The notes under the pieces are model-generated. The model made no database searches, had not been told where the DNA came from, and saw only the letters and a program-made list of their open reading frames with translations. From positions 1-10,306 of the forward strand of contig DAOVGZ010000028.1 in assembly GCA_030672115.1 (NCBI GenBank): a stretch of DNA of 10,306 nucleotides, in the 5' to 3' direction. Positions 1-6,122 of the stretch are shown in pieces; the stretch's first letter is position 1, and every line of letters begins with the position of its first letter. The position numbers and the translations under genes are program-made. This DNA comes from a bacterium. GTDB taxonomy: Bacteria; Babelota; Babeliae; Babelales; Vermiphilaceae.

Positions 1-121
1 AAAAATTAGAAAACAGTAAAATTGCTCCTTTTTGAACCTTTTGCTCTTGCTTTACTGTTGAAACCAACTTCTCTCTACGAGAAACATATAGTGATACATC
101 AGCTTGTACATCAAAAATCAT
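1..121 (-). CDS. Probable aminopeptidase P (Xaa-Pro aminopeptidase), N-terminal fragment
   Basis: Forty residues can be read leftward from the ATG at 121-119 before the window ends, so this is only the start of a gene. The fragment begins MIFDVQADVSLYVSRREKL and continues to KGAILLFSNF. The pattern of a tyrosine, a double arginine followed by E-K-L, then a short stretch and a hydrophobic strand ending in F-S resembles the first helix and strand of the aminopeptidase P N-terminal domain. That family removes the N-terminal residue from peptides with proline in position two, using two metal ions bound by a C-terminal pita-bread domain that is outside the window. An AAGGA ribosome site lies about 7 nt before the ATG. 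The gene starts 21 nt after the recR stop, so it is probably the third gene of the yidC-recR operon. The family call rests on 40 residues; the reading frame and start are more certain than the function. Confidence 0.5.
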   Translation of the reverse strand, partial: MIFDVQADVSLYVSRREKLVSTVKQEQKVQKGAILLFSNF

Positions 122-142
122 ACAAAAATCCTTACATATTTT

Positions 143-742
143 TTAAAAAGGTCTGCGCTCAGATAATGCTTTATAAACCGTCAATCGATCCATAAATTCT
201 AATGATGAACCAACTGGAACACCACGAGCTAGACAAGAAATTTTTACTGAACTATTTTCTAATTTACGTGCGATAAACGCTGCTGTTGCTTCACCCTCTG
301 GAGTTTGATTTGTTGCAAAAATAAGTTCTTTAACTCCATGCTTAGCAACTCTATCAACAAGAACATCTATTGTTAAATCTTCTGGACCTATACCGTCAAG
401 CGGACAAATTGCTCCACCAAGGACATGATATACACCGCTGTAGCCACCCGTTCTTTCTATAGCAAGAAGCTCTTGCCAACTTTCCACAACACAAACAATC
501 GTTTGATCTTTTTGTGCTGCTGAACAAAACATGCACATTCCTGTTTTTTCTTTCCAGGCGCAACAAACTGAACATTTTTCTATATTCATTTTTGCTGCTA
601 ACAAAACCTTACAAAACTGTTCAACAGCTCGTGGTTCCATATGCAAGAAATGTGACGCTACTCGATACAAGTTTTTTGAAGCAAGATACGGCACCTGTTG
701 CAACGTTTTTAATAAATTATCTAGTGATGGAATTTTTTCCAT
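143..742 (-). CDS. recR: Recombination mediator protein RecR
   Basis: At 199 residues this is the usual length of RecR, the cytoplasmic DNA-clamp protein that works with RecO (and RecF) to load RecA at single-strand gaps. In order it shows an N-terminal helix-hairpin-helix region (about residues 8-35), a four-cysteine zinc finger (Cys57, Cys60, Cys70, Cys73), a Toprim domain starting at IVCVVES (82-88) and running through AIERTGGYSGVYHVLGG and PLDGIGP (114-120), then ATNQTPEGEATA (143-154) and the C-terminal ARGVPVGSSLEF stretch. All are RecR hallmarks. The helix-hairpin-helix is degenerate: the usual P-G-I-G-P-K turn reads P-Y-L-A-S-K (residues 18-23). The start lies 3 nt after the yidC stop and has no clear ribosome site, so translation is probably coupled to yidC. 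The identification is secure; only DNA-binding strength is in question. Confidence 0.96.
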   Translation of the reverse strand: MEKIPSLDNLLKTLQQVPYLASKNLYRVASHFLHMEPRAVEQFCKVLLAAKMNIEKCSVCCAWKEKTGMCMFCSAAQKDQTIVCVVESWQELLAIERTGGYSGVYHVLGGAICPLDGIGPEDLTIDVLVDRVAKHGVKELIFATNQTPEGEATAAFIARKLENSSVKISCLARGVPVGSSLEFMDRLTVYKALSERRPF

Positions 743-745
743 TAG

Positions 746-2296
746 TTAGGCAGCTTTCAATTTCCTTTGAACAACTGTTTGTAAAACACCCAACAAAGTA
801 CTAACAGCAATATAAAGCACAAGGCCTGCTGAGAGATTTGCTAAGAAAGCACCAAAAACAAATGCTATTGCAACAAACATAAATCGCTGTGATTTGTCAC
901 CAGTGAAAGCTTGCAATAACATAGAAACAACCATTAATGCTGGAAGTACAAAGTATGGATCTTTAGCAGATAAATCTGTAATCCAAAATCCAAAAGGTTC
1001 CTGATAAAACTCAATAGAACCTGTAAGCATACGACTTAACGCAAAAAAAACTGGCATTTGAAAGAAAACAGGAAGACATCCACCAAGGCCACCCATACCA
1101 TTTTTACGAATCAATTCTGCTTTCATACGAGAAAGAGTTTCTTTATCGTTCTTATATTTTTGTTCGAGATACTTTAATTTTTTTTGCATTTCACGTGTTT
1201 TTTTCATTCCTTTTTCTGCTTTCCATGTGAATGGAAGCAAAAGAAGTTTAATCAACAACGTTAAAAGGATGATGGCAAAACCATAGTTACCAACATATTT
1301 ATAAAGAAATTTTAAAACGGAAAGTAAAAATTGTGAAATAGGAGCAAGAAGACCAGAATAATCAAGCGTTTTTTCTAAACGTTCATCAACATGAGCCATT
1401 GCAACTTCTTCTTTTGGTCCAACGTAAAAAGACAAAGTCCAACTTGTTTTTTTATCAACTTCTGGACCTTCTAAAATCGCAAACAATTTTTCTGCAGAAG
1501 CATCTCTAAAATATGCACGCTGTACAAATTCATTTTGATCTTCAACAAGGGTATGAAGAAAATATTTACTTTCTCCACCAAACAATGCTGGTTTAAACCA
1601 CCCTCTTTGTTCATCAATTGATTTTCCAGATTTTCTTTCTACTGAACCCTTCTCATTCATAACAACGATAGAGGCTCCACCCGGAATTTCTGGAGTAAAT
1701 GGCGCTGGATAAAAAAGACGAGGAACAACACCTTCTTCAAGATTCTTTCCCGGTTCAACCTCAATAGTCACATTAAGTTTGTATGTCTCTTTAAAGATAG
1801 TAAAAGTCTTGTTGATACTCACATCACTTTTAGGTGAAGAATAACGGTATCTTACATTAATTTCTGAACTTGTTTCATCTTTACCAAGATATTCATAGAA
1901 AAATGGTGTTTTTTCACCAAGAGCAACTAGAAAGCACTTATTTTCTCGCTCATTTTGCCCAACAGGAAAGACTGTATTTGTTATTAAATACTTATCATTT
2001 CTTTTTCTTTTAATTTCAACTCGCTCTATTGATGCTCCATCATTGGCAAAAACAAATCGAGCTAAATCAGTTTCTATTTCAGTAAATACCGATTTATGAG
2101 TTCTTTTTTCATCGATAAAATCAATTTCTTTGTGCAGTGGCTTATATTCAAGTTTTGTTTTAGGGGCCACAAAACTTTGACCCGAACGAACAGCCTGCAT
2201 ATCTGGCGCTACTTTTTTACTTCCCCAAAAATGATTAATAGCCCAAACTGTAAGTAACGTTAGGCCAAGGGGCATTAAAAGATCTTTAAAATTCAT
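746..2296 (-). CDS. yidC: Membrane protein insertase YidC
   Basis: YidC inserts and folds inner-membrane proteins, alone or with the Sec translocon. The 516 residues match the Gram-negative form: one N-terminal membrane segment (about 6-24), a large periplasmic domain (about 50-310), then the conserved Oxa1-type membrane core. Lys350, in the segment GFAIILLTLLIKLLLLPF, sits where the family has its positively charged groove residue (Arg in E. coli). A charged cytoplasmic helical hairpin follows (about 358-400). The signature GGLGGCLPVFFQMPVFFAL (402-420) is next, then membrane segments near 448-466, 471-488 and 490-510 with the typical A-G-L-V-L-Y turn. The ATG at 2296 has AAGGA 10 nt upstream. 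The gene heads a leftward operon with recR and a probable peptidase gene. The common neighbours rpmH, rnpA and yidD are not on either side. No truncation is seen. Confidence 0.97.
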   Translation of the reverse strand: MNFKDLLMPLGLTLLTVWAINHFWGSKKVAPDMQAVRSGQSFVAPKTKLEYKPLHKEIDFIDEKRTHKSVFTEIETDLARFVFANDGASIERVEIKRKRNDKYLITNTVFPVGQNERENKCFLVALGEKTPFFYEYLGKDETSSEINVRYRYSSPKSDVSINKTFTIFKETYKLNVTIEVEPGKNLEEGVVPRLFYPAPFTPEIPGGASIVVMNEKGSVERKSGKSIDEQRGWFKPALFGGESKYFLHTLVEDQNEFVQRAYFRDASAEKLFAILEGPEVDKKTSWTLSFYVGPKEEVAMAHVDERLEKTLDYSGLLAPISQFLLSVLKFLYKYVGNYGFAIILLTLLIKLLLLPFTWKAEKGMKKTREMQKKLKYLEQKYKNDKETLSRMKAELIRKNGMGGLGGCLPVFFQMPVFFALSRMLTGSIEFYQEPFGFWITDLSAKDPYFVLPALMVVSMLLQAFTGDKSQRFMFVAIAFVFGAFLANLSAGLVLYIAVSTLLGVLQTVVQRKLKAA

Positions 2297-2370
2297 GTAA
2301 CTATTATCCTTACGTTTAGCTCTGTAAAAACAAAACTATCAATTAAAACTATAATTCTATCGCAACTAAT

Positions 2371-2399
2371 ATTATAAAATTTAAGAATACCAAAGAAAA
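2371..2399 (-). promoter_or_regulatory. Probable promoter of the yidC operon
   Basis: Read on the minus strand, a perfect -10 box TATAAT occupies 2376-2371. The -35 side is weak: TTTCTT (2398-2393) at 16-nt spacing or TTTTCT at 17. Transcription would start near 2364, giving a leader of about 70 nt before the yidC ATG at 2296. The region is AT-rich, so a chance -10 match is possible. Confidence 0.4.
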
Positions 2400-2445
2400 A
2401 TCAGTTCAGCCAGCCAAAAGACGACAAATCGCTTCTCCATTGAAT

Positions 2446-2474
2446 TTTACATCAAGCGATGAATGCGCTATAAA
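2446..2474 (+). promoter_or_regulatory. Sigma-70-type promoter of the MerR-like gene and murC
   Basis: TTTACA (2446-2451) and TATAAA (2469-2474) are separated by exactly 17 nt, each one base from consensus. The expected start near 2481 leaves a leader of about 45 nt before the ATG at 2526, which has AAGGA at 2511-2515. The -35 box lies between the arms of a 7-bp inverted repeat (2428-2434 and 2454-2460), and a smaller AGCG/CGCT repeat (2455-2458, 2466-2469) lies within the spacer and reaches the first base of the -10 box. Both could be operator-like, but this is inference. Confidence 0.65.
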
Positions 2475-2525
2475 AAAGAAAAAGCTTTACGCTATTATTT
2501 TTTATAAAAAAAGGAAGCCTGTACT

Positions 2526-2897
2526 ATGAAGATGCAAAAAAGAAAATTTCGCATAGGAGAACTCGCAAAAAGACTTAATGTTGAACGATTTGTCATAAGA
2601 TTTTGGGAAAAAGAGTTCCAATTAAAAGCAGTTCGATCTGGTGGAGGCCAACGCTTTTATGAAGAACGTGATTTTAAAACATTCAAGCAGATAAAAGAGC
2701 TTCTTTACAACAAAGGATTTACCATTAATGGCGCACGCCAACAACTCAAACAAACAAACGACTCATCGGAAGTCTTTGGCTCTCATATCACAACAATTGA
2801 ACATACCGAAACAAAACAAAAAATAACAACTCCAGCTTTAACTAAAAAAGCTACAACCTTAAAACAAAAACTTTTACATCTTAGGAAGTTGCTATAA
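2526..2897 (+). CDS. Short MerR-type DNA-binding regulator
   Basis: A 123-residue protein with an N-terminal MerR-type winged helix-turn-helix at about residues 7-75: FRIGELAKRLNV, then VIRFWEKEF, then the wing with G-G-Q-R-F-Y, and the helix IKELLYNKGFTINGARQQL. This is the version found in many bacteria as a stand-alone small regulator without an effector-binding domain, and here too there is none. The tail (76-123) is Thr/Lys/Gln-rich and ends in a basic helix. It lacks the metal-binding cysteines of MerR, CueR or ZntR, so a metal-sensing role is not supported. The ATG at 2526 is preferred to the one at 2532 because AAGGA lies 10 nt upstream of the first. murC follows 76 nt later on the same strand, probably co-transcribed. 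Target genes cannot be read from the sequence; autoregulation at the promoter upstream is possible. Confidence 0.85.
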   Translation: MKMQKRKFRIGELAKRLNVERFVIRFWEKEFQLKAVRSGGGQRFYEERDFKTFKQIKELLYNKGFTINGARQQLKQTNDSSEVFGSHITTIEHTETKQKITTPALTKKATTLKQKLLHLRKLL

Positions 2898-2963
2898 AGG
2901 TTGTTTTTGTTTATTGTAATGCTCTAAAAACAAATGAATATACGCAGCATTTCGGACTATCTT

Positions 2964-2968
2964 AGGAG
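2964..2968 (+). promoter_or_regulatory. Ribosome binding site that fixes the murC GTG start
   Basis: AGGAG at 2964-2968 lies 5 nt before the GTG at 2974. No in-frame ATG gives a comparable N-terminus, and the nucleotide-binding glycine motif begins only about ten residues later, so the GTG is the best start. Confidence 0.75.
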
Positions 2969-2973
2969 CAAAG

Positions 2974-4359
2974 GTGTACAAAAAAAAAGCACACATACAT
3001 TTTGTGGGAATTGGCGGCATTGGAATGAGTGGCATAGCCAAAATTCTTAAATTTCAAGGGTACAAAATTTCCGGTTGCGACCTAGATCTTTCCCAAAAAA
3101 GCGTAAAAGAACTTATTTCTATTGGTTGCAATATCTACCAAGGCAACAATACTCCTGAATGCAACAACCCAAATATTGACATCCTTGTTTATTCATCTGC
3201 TATAAAAACAAGCAACCCAGAAATTGTTGCTGCTAGAAAACGTGGTATTCCAACAATCTCTCGAGCCTTAATGCTTGCAGAACTAATGCGAACAAAATAC
3301 AGTGTTGCCATTGCAGGATCACACGGAAAAACAACAACAACATCACTTATCTCTCATATTCTTATTGAAGCCAACATGGACCCTACCGTTATTATTGGTG
3401 GACACTTAAAAAACATTTCAACCAACGCACGCCTTGGAAAAGGCGATTTTTTAATTGCTGAAGCTGATGAGAGTGATAGATCTTTTTTACAACTTCAAGC
3501 AACTCTTGCCGTTGTTACCAACATTGACTTGGAGCATCTTGAAACATATACCGACTTAGAAGATGTAAAACAAACATTCAGACAATTTTTAAGAAATCTT
3601 CCTTTTTATGGCAAAGCAATTTTATGTATTGATGATCCAAACATTCGATCCCTTATGCCTTTACCTTACTTAAAAAAAATAAAATATGGCATTGATTACA
3701 AAGAAGATATCTGGGCAGAACATGTTCAACTTAACAGTGATCATTCAATTTTTGATCTTCATACAAAAAAACAAGGTAATCTCGGAACTATTCGAATCAA
3801 CATGCCTGGCAGACACAATGTACTTAACTGCATCGCAGCTATAGCTCTCTCGCTTGATTTAAATATAGATTTTAAAATAATAGCTCAAGCAATGATCAGC
3901 TTTAAAGGTATAGATCGACGCTTTTCTTATAATGGAAACTTTAAAGGTGCTGAAGTTTTTGATGACTATGGCCACCATCCAAAAGAAATCTATCATACAC
4001 TACAAGTTGCCCGCAAAAGAGCTCAAAAAAAATTAACCGTTGTTTTTCAACCACATCGCTATACACGCACGAGTAAATTATGGAATGATTTTGTTGATAC
4101 ATTTGCCTCTAGCAATGTTGATAATTTAATTATTACCAACATTTACCCTGCAAGTGAACAAGCAATCCCAGAAATCACAAGTCAAAATCTTGTAAAAGCA
4201 ATTCTGAAAAAAAACCCTCACCTGAACGTAACATACATTCCGCTAGAAAGTCAGTTTGAAGAAATAACCAAAAAGCTTAAATCTCTCGTTAACAAAAACG
4301 ATCTTATTTTGCTTTTAGGTGCAGGAAAAATTAATCACATAGCTAAAAAACTTATCTAA
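2974..4359 (+). CDS. murC: UDP-N-acetylmuramate--L-alanine ligase
   Basis: MurC adds L-alanine to UDP-N-acetylmuramic acid using ATP, the first step of the peptide stem in cytoplasmic peptidoglycan synthesis. The 461 residues have normal family length and all main motifs. These are the UDP-binding glycine loop FVGIGGIGMSG (10-20), the ATP loop GSHGKTTTT (115-123), EADESDRSF (163-171), TNIDLEHLETY (182-192), GRHNVLNCIAA (279-289), GIDRRF (312-317), DDYGHHPKEI (330-339) and FQPHRYTRT (358-366). The GTG start has a strong ribosome site. The gene is not inside a division/cell-wall cluster as in many bacteria; its upstream neighbour is a MerR-type regulator and its downstream neighbours are small secreted proteins with their own promoter. 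The presence of an intact MurC implies that the organism makes at least peptidoglycan precursors. Confidence 0.97.
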   Translation: MYKKKAHIHFVGIGGIGMSGIAKILKFQGYKISGCDLDLSQKSVKELISIGCNIYQGNNTPECNNPNIDILVYSSAIKTSNPEIVAARKRGIPTISRALMLAELMRTKYSVAIAGSHGKTTTTSLISHILIEANMDPTVIIGGHLKNISTNARLGKGDFLIAEADESDRSFLQLQATLAVVTNIDLEHLETYTDLEDVKQTFRQFLRNLPFYGKAILCIDDPNIRSLMPLPYLKKIKYGIDYKEDIWAEHVQLNSDHSIFDLHTKKQGNLGTIRINMPGRHNVLNCIAAIALSLDLNIDFKIIAQAMISFKGIDRRFSYNGNFKGAEVFDDYGHHPKEIYHTLQVARKRAQKKLTVVFQPHRYTRTSKLWNDFVDTFASSNVDNLIITNIYPASEQAIPEITSQNLVKAILKKNPHLNVTYIPLESQFEEITKKLKSLVNKNDLILLLGAGKINHIAKKLI

Positions 4360-4404
4360 ATTAACTCCTTAGAACATAAATATAAGCCACAAAGCTTGTA
4401 ATTA

Positions 4405-4419
4405 TTCAATAGTATTGAA
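4405..4419 (+). promoter_or_regulatory. Perfect 15-nt palindrome over a promoter -35 box (candidate operator)
   Basis: TTCAATA and TATTGAA flank a single central G, giving a perfect dyad with 7-nt arms. Its right half overlaps the -35 box TTGAAA (4415-4420) of the promoter for the glycine-zipper operon. A repressor bound here would block that promoter. No regulator is identified; AT-rich dyads also arise by chance. Confidence 0.35.
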
Positions 4420-4444
4420 AAACAACCCTTTCTATTTGTAAAAT
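4415..4444 (+). promoter_or_regulatory. Promoter of the secreted-protein operon
   Basis: TTGAAA (4415-4420) and TAAAAT (4439-4444) are 18 nt apart, a good sigma-70-type match. A start near 4451 gives a leader of roughly 33 nt before the ATG at 4484, which has the strong ribosome site AAGGAG (4472-4477). This makes the two small genes independent of murC. Confidence 0.55.
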
Positions 4445-4483
4445 AAAAAGGAAGAAAAAATACTATTAAAGAAGGAGTTACAA

Positions 4484-5068
4484 ATGAAATTAAATCGTAT
4501 AGCAATACTACTAAGCAGTTTGTTTGTTTTAGGAATATCCCTACCAGGCTACGCTCGCACATATCGTGGTAGATCTGCCGCAAAAGGTGCTCTTATTGGA
4601 GGAGTAACAGGAGGACTAATTGGCGGAGCGATAAGCTCAGGAGGCCACCATGGCAGATATCATGGCGGTGGAGGAGCTGGAATTGGTGCAGGTTTTGGTA
4701 TTGGTGCCGTAACAGGAGCGCTTATTGGTGCTGCAGCTGCTGACGATGGCTATTACGATCCTGAATATGAACGAGAAAGAATGCAACGCAGAGTCGAAAA
4801 ATATGAAGATAAACTTGAAAACATAGAAGAAAACCTTGAAAAATATAATCTTGATATTGAATCAATACACGAAAAAATAAACATTAAAAAAAATGAAATC
4901 TCTCAAGCAAAAGACACTAAACATTTAAAAATGAAAAAAAATAAACTTAAAAGACTAGAAAAAAAATCAAGACAAATTACAAAAAAAATAAATAAGCTAG
5001 AAAAAAATCGCTCAAACTTAGAACGCAAAACAAAAAGGCTTGAACTTAAAAAATCAGCGATTTACTAA
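4484..5068 (+). CDS. Secreted glycine-zipper and coiled-coil protein, function unknown
   Basis: A 194-residue protein with a clear signal peptide: MKLNR, a hydrophobic core to about residue 20, and likely cleavage after G-Y-A at 24. The mature part has two halves. Residues 33-90 are glycine- and alanine-rich with two glycine-zipper stretches (about 35-50, ALIGGVTGGLIGGAI, and 64-86, with repeated G-x-G and A-L-I-G-A), separated by a His/Gly loop. Such segments resemble the membrane-embedded zippers of small outer-membrane proteins. Residues 95-190 are almost entirely charged (Lys, Glu, Arg) with regularly spaced Leu/Ile and are predicted to form a long coiled coil, increasingly basic toward the C-terminus. 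I infer an envelope protein anchored or oligomerised by the glycine part with a periplasmic helical rod. There is no catalytic motif. The start is supported by AAGGAG 6 nt upstream, and the next gene follows 30 nt downstream. Confidence 0.8.
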   Translation: MKLNRIAILLSSLFVLGISLPGYARTYRGRSAAKGALIGGVTGGLIGGAISSGGHHGRYHGGGGAGIGAGFGIGAVTGALIGAAAADDGYYDPEYERERMQRRVEKYEDKLENIEENLEKYNLDIESIHEKINIKKNEISQAKDTKHLKMKKNKLKRLEKKSRQITKKINKLEKNRSNLERKTKRLELKKSAIY

Positions 5069-5086
5069 AAATAAAAAAATTAAAAC

Positions 5087-5091
5087 GGGGG
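5087..5091 (+). promoter_or_regulatory. Unusual G-run ribosome binding site
   Basis: GGGGG at 5087-5091 lies 7 nt before the ATG at 5099. It can pair with CCUCC of 16S rRNA with one G-U wobble. It stands out in an otherwise A-rich gap and supports translation of the short gene behind it. The khpA gene uses the same kind of site. Confidence 0.5.
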
Positions 5092-5098
5092 ACTAAAA

Positions 5099-5347
5099 AT
5101 GAAAAAAAGACTAGCAATAACACTAACTATAAGTTTTTTATGTGCAATTATTATGAATATGCGAGTTAGGGGAACTACGTCAAGCTTTATGCAACGAGGA
5201 TTTACTAGACGCTTTGGCGCAAACAGCTATTTATTACAGCAACCATCACACTTTAAAAAATACAAATTTAACAAAAAGCTCTGCTGCAAAAGTTTGAAGA
5301 AAAAAACACCTAAAAAACGCCATCATCAATCTTGTTATTGCAAATAA
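5099..5347 (+). CDS. Small basic secreted peptide with paired cysteines, function unknown
   Basis: An 82-residue protein that I do not recognise. It starts with MKKR and a hydrophobic segment (about 5-19) typical of a signal peptide, followed by a Ser/Thr/Arg-rich stretch and a strongly basic C-terminal half. Four cysteines sit near the end (Cys62, Cys63, Cys79, Cys81), arranged as C-C and C-x-C, with two histidines (75, 76) between them; this could bind a metal or form disulfides. The net charge is very positive. The ATG has a G-run ribosome site and lies 30 nt after the glycine-zipper gene, so the two are probably co-expressed. A terminator follows 45 nt after the stop. The ribosome site, secretion-like N-terminus and terminator argue for a real gene, but with this length and no known relative it remains hypothetical. 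Confidence 0.6.
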   Translation: MKKRLAITLTISFLCAIIMNMRVRGTTSSFMQRGFTRRFGANSYLLQQPSHFKKYKFNKKLCCKSLKKKTPKKRHHQSCYCK

Positions 5348-5392
5348 AAAACATTTTATGAGCGCAATAAATTTGCATTTTTCAAAACCATT

Positions 5393-5424
5393 AAAAAAGG
5401 GAACCCTTCCGGGCTCCCTTTTTT
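5393..5424. terminator. Bidirectional intrinsic terminator between convergent operons
   Basis: GGGAACCC (5399-5406) and GGGCTCCC (5411-5418) form an 8-position stem with one A-C mismatch and a TTCC loop. It is flanked by six A on the left and six T on the right, which extend the stem and give a U-tract in either direction. It lies 45 nt past the last plus-strand gene and 38 nt past the stop of the convergent lipoprotein gene, so it can end both transcripts. Confidence 0.9.
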
Positions 5425-5462
5425 ATAATAATTTTTTTTAAAGTTTGTTAAATTTTTTCAAA

Positions 5463-6098
5463 CTAAACAACTTTTCCAACACAAATAACAATTTGAAAAC
5501 TACTCGGTTGAGAAGATTTTCGTTTCTCATAAGGACGAACTGAAATAGAACAATAACGATCCGGTTTTTTAAAATAAAAAAGCGATTCAAAACCTAAAAC
5601 AGAAAAAACTTCTTGCCACCCGTTGCATTCCATTCCTTTTTGATAAAAACTAACCACCTTCTGCATAGGCATATTAATTTTGTATCCAAGCTCAATGTTA
5701 TGCAAAGAATCAACAGAAACATTTTGAAAAAAATCAACAATAGGTTCAGCATTCATCAAAAAAGGAATATCATTTAGTTTCGCTTCTAGCTCTTGCGAAC
5801 GTTCCTGTACATAAACAGCTTTTTGCTTGCGAGACATTTTTTTAAATAAATCAGAAACAATAACACTGCTATTTTTTACTTTTTCTTCATCAACAGCATT
5901 ATTGCCGTCTTTTTGAAGTTCATGATATTCTCTTACATCATCACGTATCTCATCTTCAGAAATAGAAGTAAAAATTGAGCCGCTCTTTTTTTGTAAAGAG
6001 CGGCTCAATTTTTTTGATTTCTTTTTCGAGCGATCAGAGCAAGCAGGTAGAAGCAATAAAAGAATGATGTAAATCAAACCTTTTTGTTTCAAAACCAC
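5463..6098 (-). CDS. Putative lipoprotein, function unknown
   Basis: A 211-residue protein with a lipoprotein signal: MVLKQKG, a leucine-rich core and the lipobox L-P-A-C with the lipidated Cys20. Then comes a basic Ser/Lys linker (21-45), an acidic helical middle (about 46-115) and a C-terminal domain (about 125-211). That domain contains ELGYKINMPMQKVVSFYQKG, then M-E-C-N-G-W and FYFKKPDRYCSISVRP. The pattern of a strand, a helix ending in F-Y-x-K, a G-W and an F-K-K-P strand looks like a compact alpha/beta domain found in other uncharacterised lipoproteins, but I cannot name a family. The start is GTG at 6098, supported by GGGAG 6 nt upstream. It begins 24 nt after the rplS stop and is probably co-transcribed with it. 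The linker region carries a perfect terminator-like palindrome (5970-6013), which is odd for coding DNA. A surface or periplasmic role is inferred from the lipobox only. Confidence 0.8.
   Translation of the reverse strand: MVLKQKGLIYIILLLLLPACSDRSKKKSKKLSRSLQKKSGSIFTSISEDEIRDDVREYHELQKDGNNAVDEEKVKNSSVIVSDLFKKMSRKQKAVYVQERSQELEAKLNDIPFLMNAEPIVDFFQNVSVDSLHNIELGYKINMPMQKVVSFYQKGMECNGWQEVFSVLGFESLFYFKKPDRYCSISVRPYEKRKSSQPSSFQIVICVGKVV
5970..6013. repeat. Perfect 19-bp inverted repeat inside the lipoprotein gene (terminator-like hairpin)
   Basis: The arms 5970-5988 and 5995-6013 are exact reverse complements around a 6-nt loop (5989-5994). The core GAGCCGCTCTTT is GC-rich for this DNA and is flanked by A and T runs, so on either strand the RNA would form a strong hairpin followed by a U-tract of 5-7. 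It encodes residues 29-43 of the lipoprotein (K-K-L-S-R-S-L-Q-K-K-S-G-S-I-F), in the linker after the lipid anchor. It may act as an attenuator between rplS and the lipoprotein, or be an inserted palindromic element. Confidence 0.85.
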
Positions 6099-6104
6099 TA
6101 AGCT

Positions 6105-6109
6105 CTCCC
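6105..6109 (-). promoter_or_regulatory. Ribosome binding site that fixes the lipoprotein GTG start
   Basis: Read leftward, GGGAG lies 6 nt before the GTG at 6098. The lipobox cysteine falls at residue 20 from this start, the usual position, which supports the choice. Confidence 0.6.
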
Positions 6110-6122
6110 AAAAGCTATAAAA

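Noticed and set aside
514..804. Plus-strand open frames opposite recR
   Set aside because: They are antisense to well-conserved RecR coding sequence and have no ribosome site or family resemblance.
2297..2525. Possible RNA gene or small gene in the longest gap
   Set aside because: No tRNA-like fold or convincing frame is visible; the gap is explained by two divergent promoters and leaders.
2901..2933. Inverted repeat TTGTTTTT / AAAAACAA between the regulator and murC, as a terminator
   Set aside because: The stem has only one G-C pair type per arm, a 17-nt loop and no U-tract after it; too weak to claim, so the two genes are treated as probably co-transcribed.
4356..4583. A minus-strand open frame of 75 codons across the murC/secreted-protein gap
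   Set aside because: It overlaps the promoter, ribosome site and signal-peptide region of the plus-strand gene, and its protein shows no recognisable domain.
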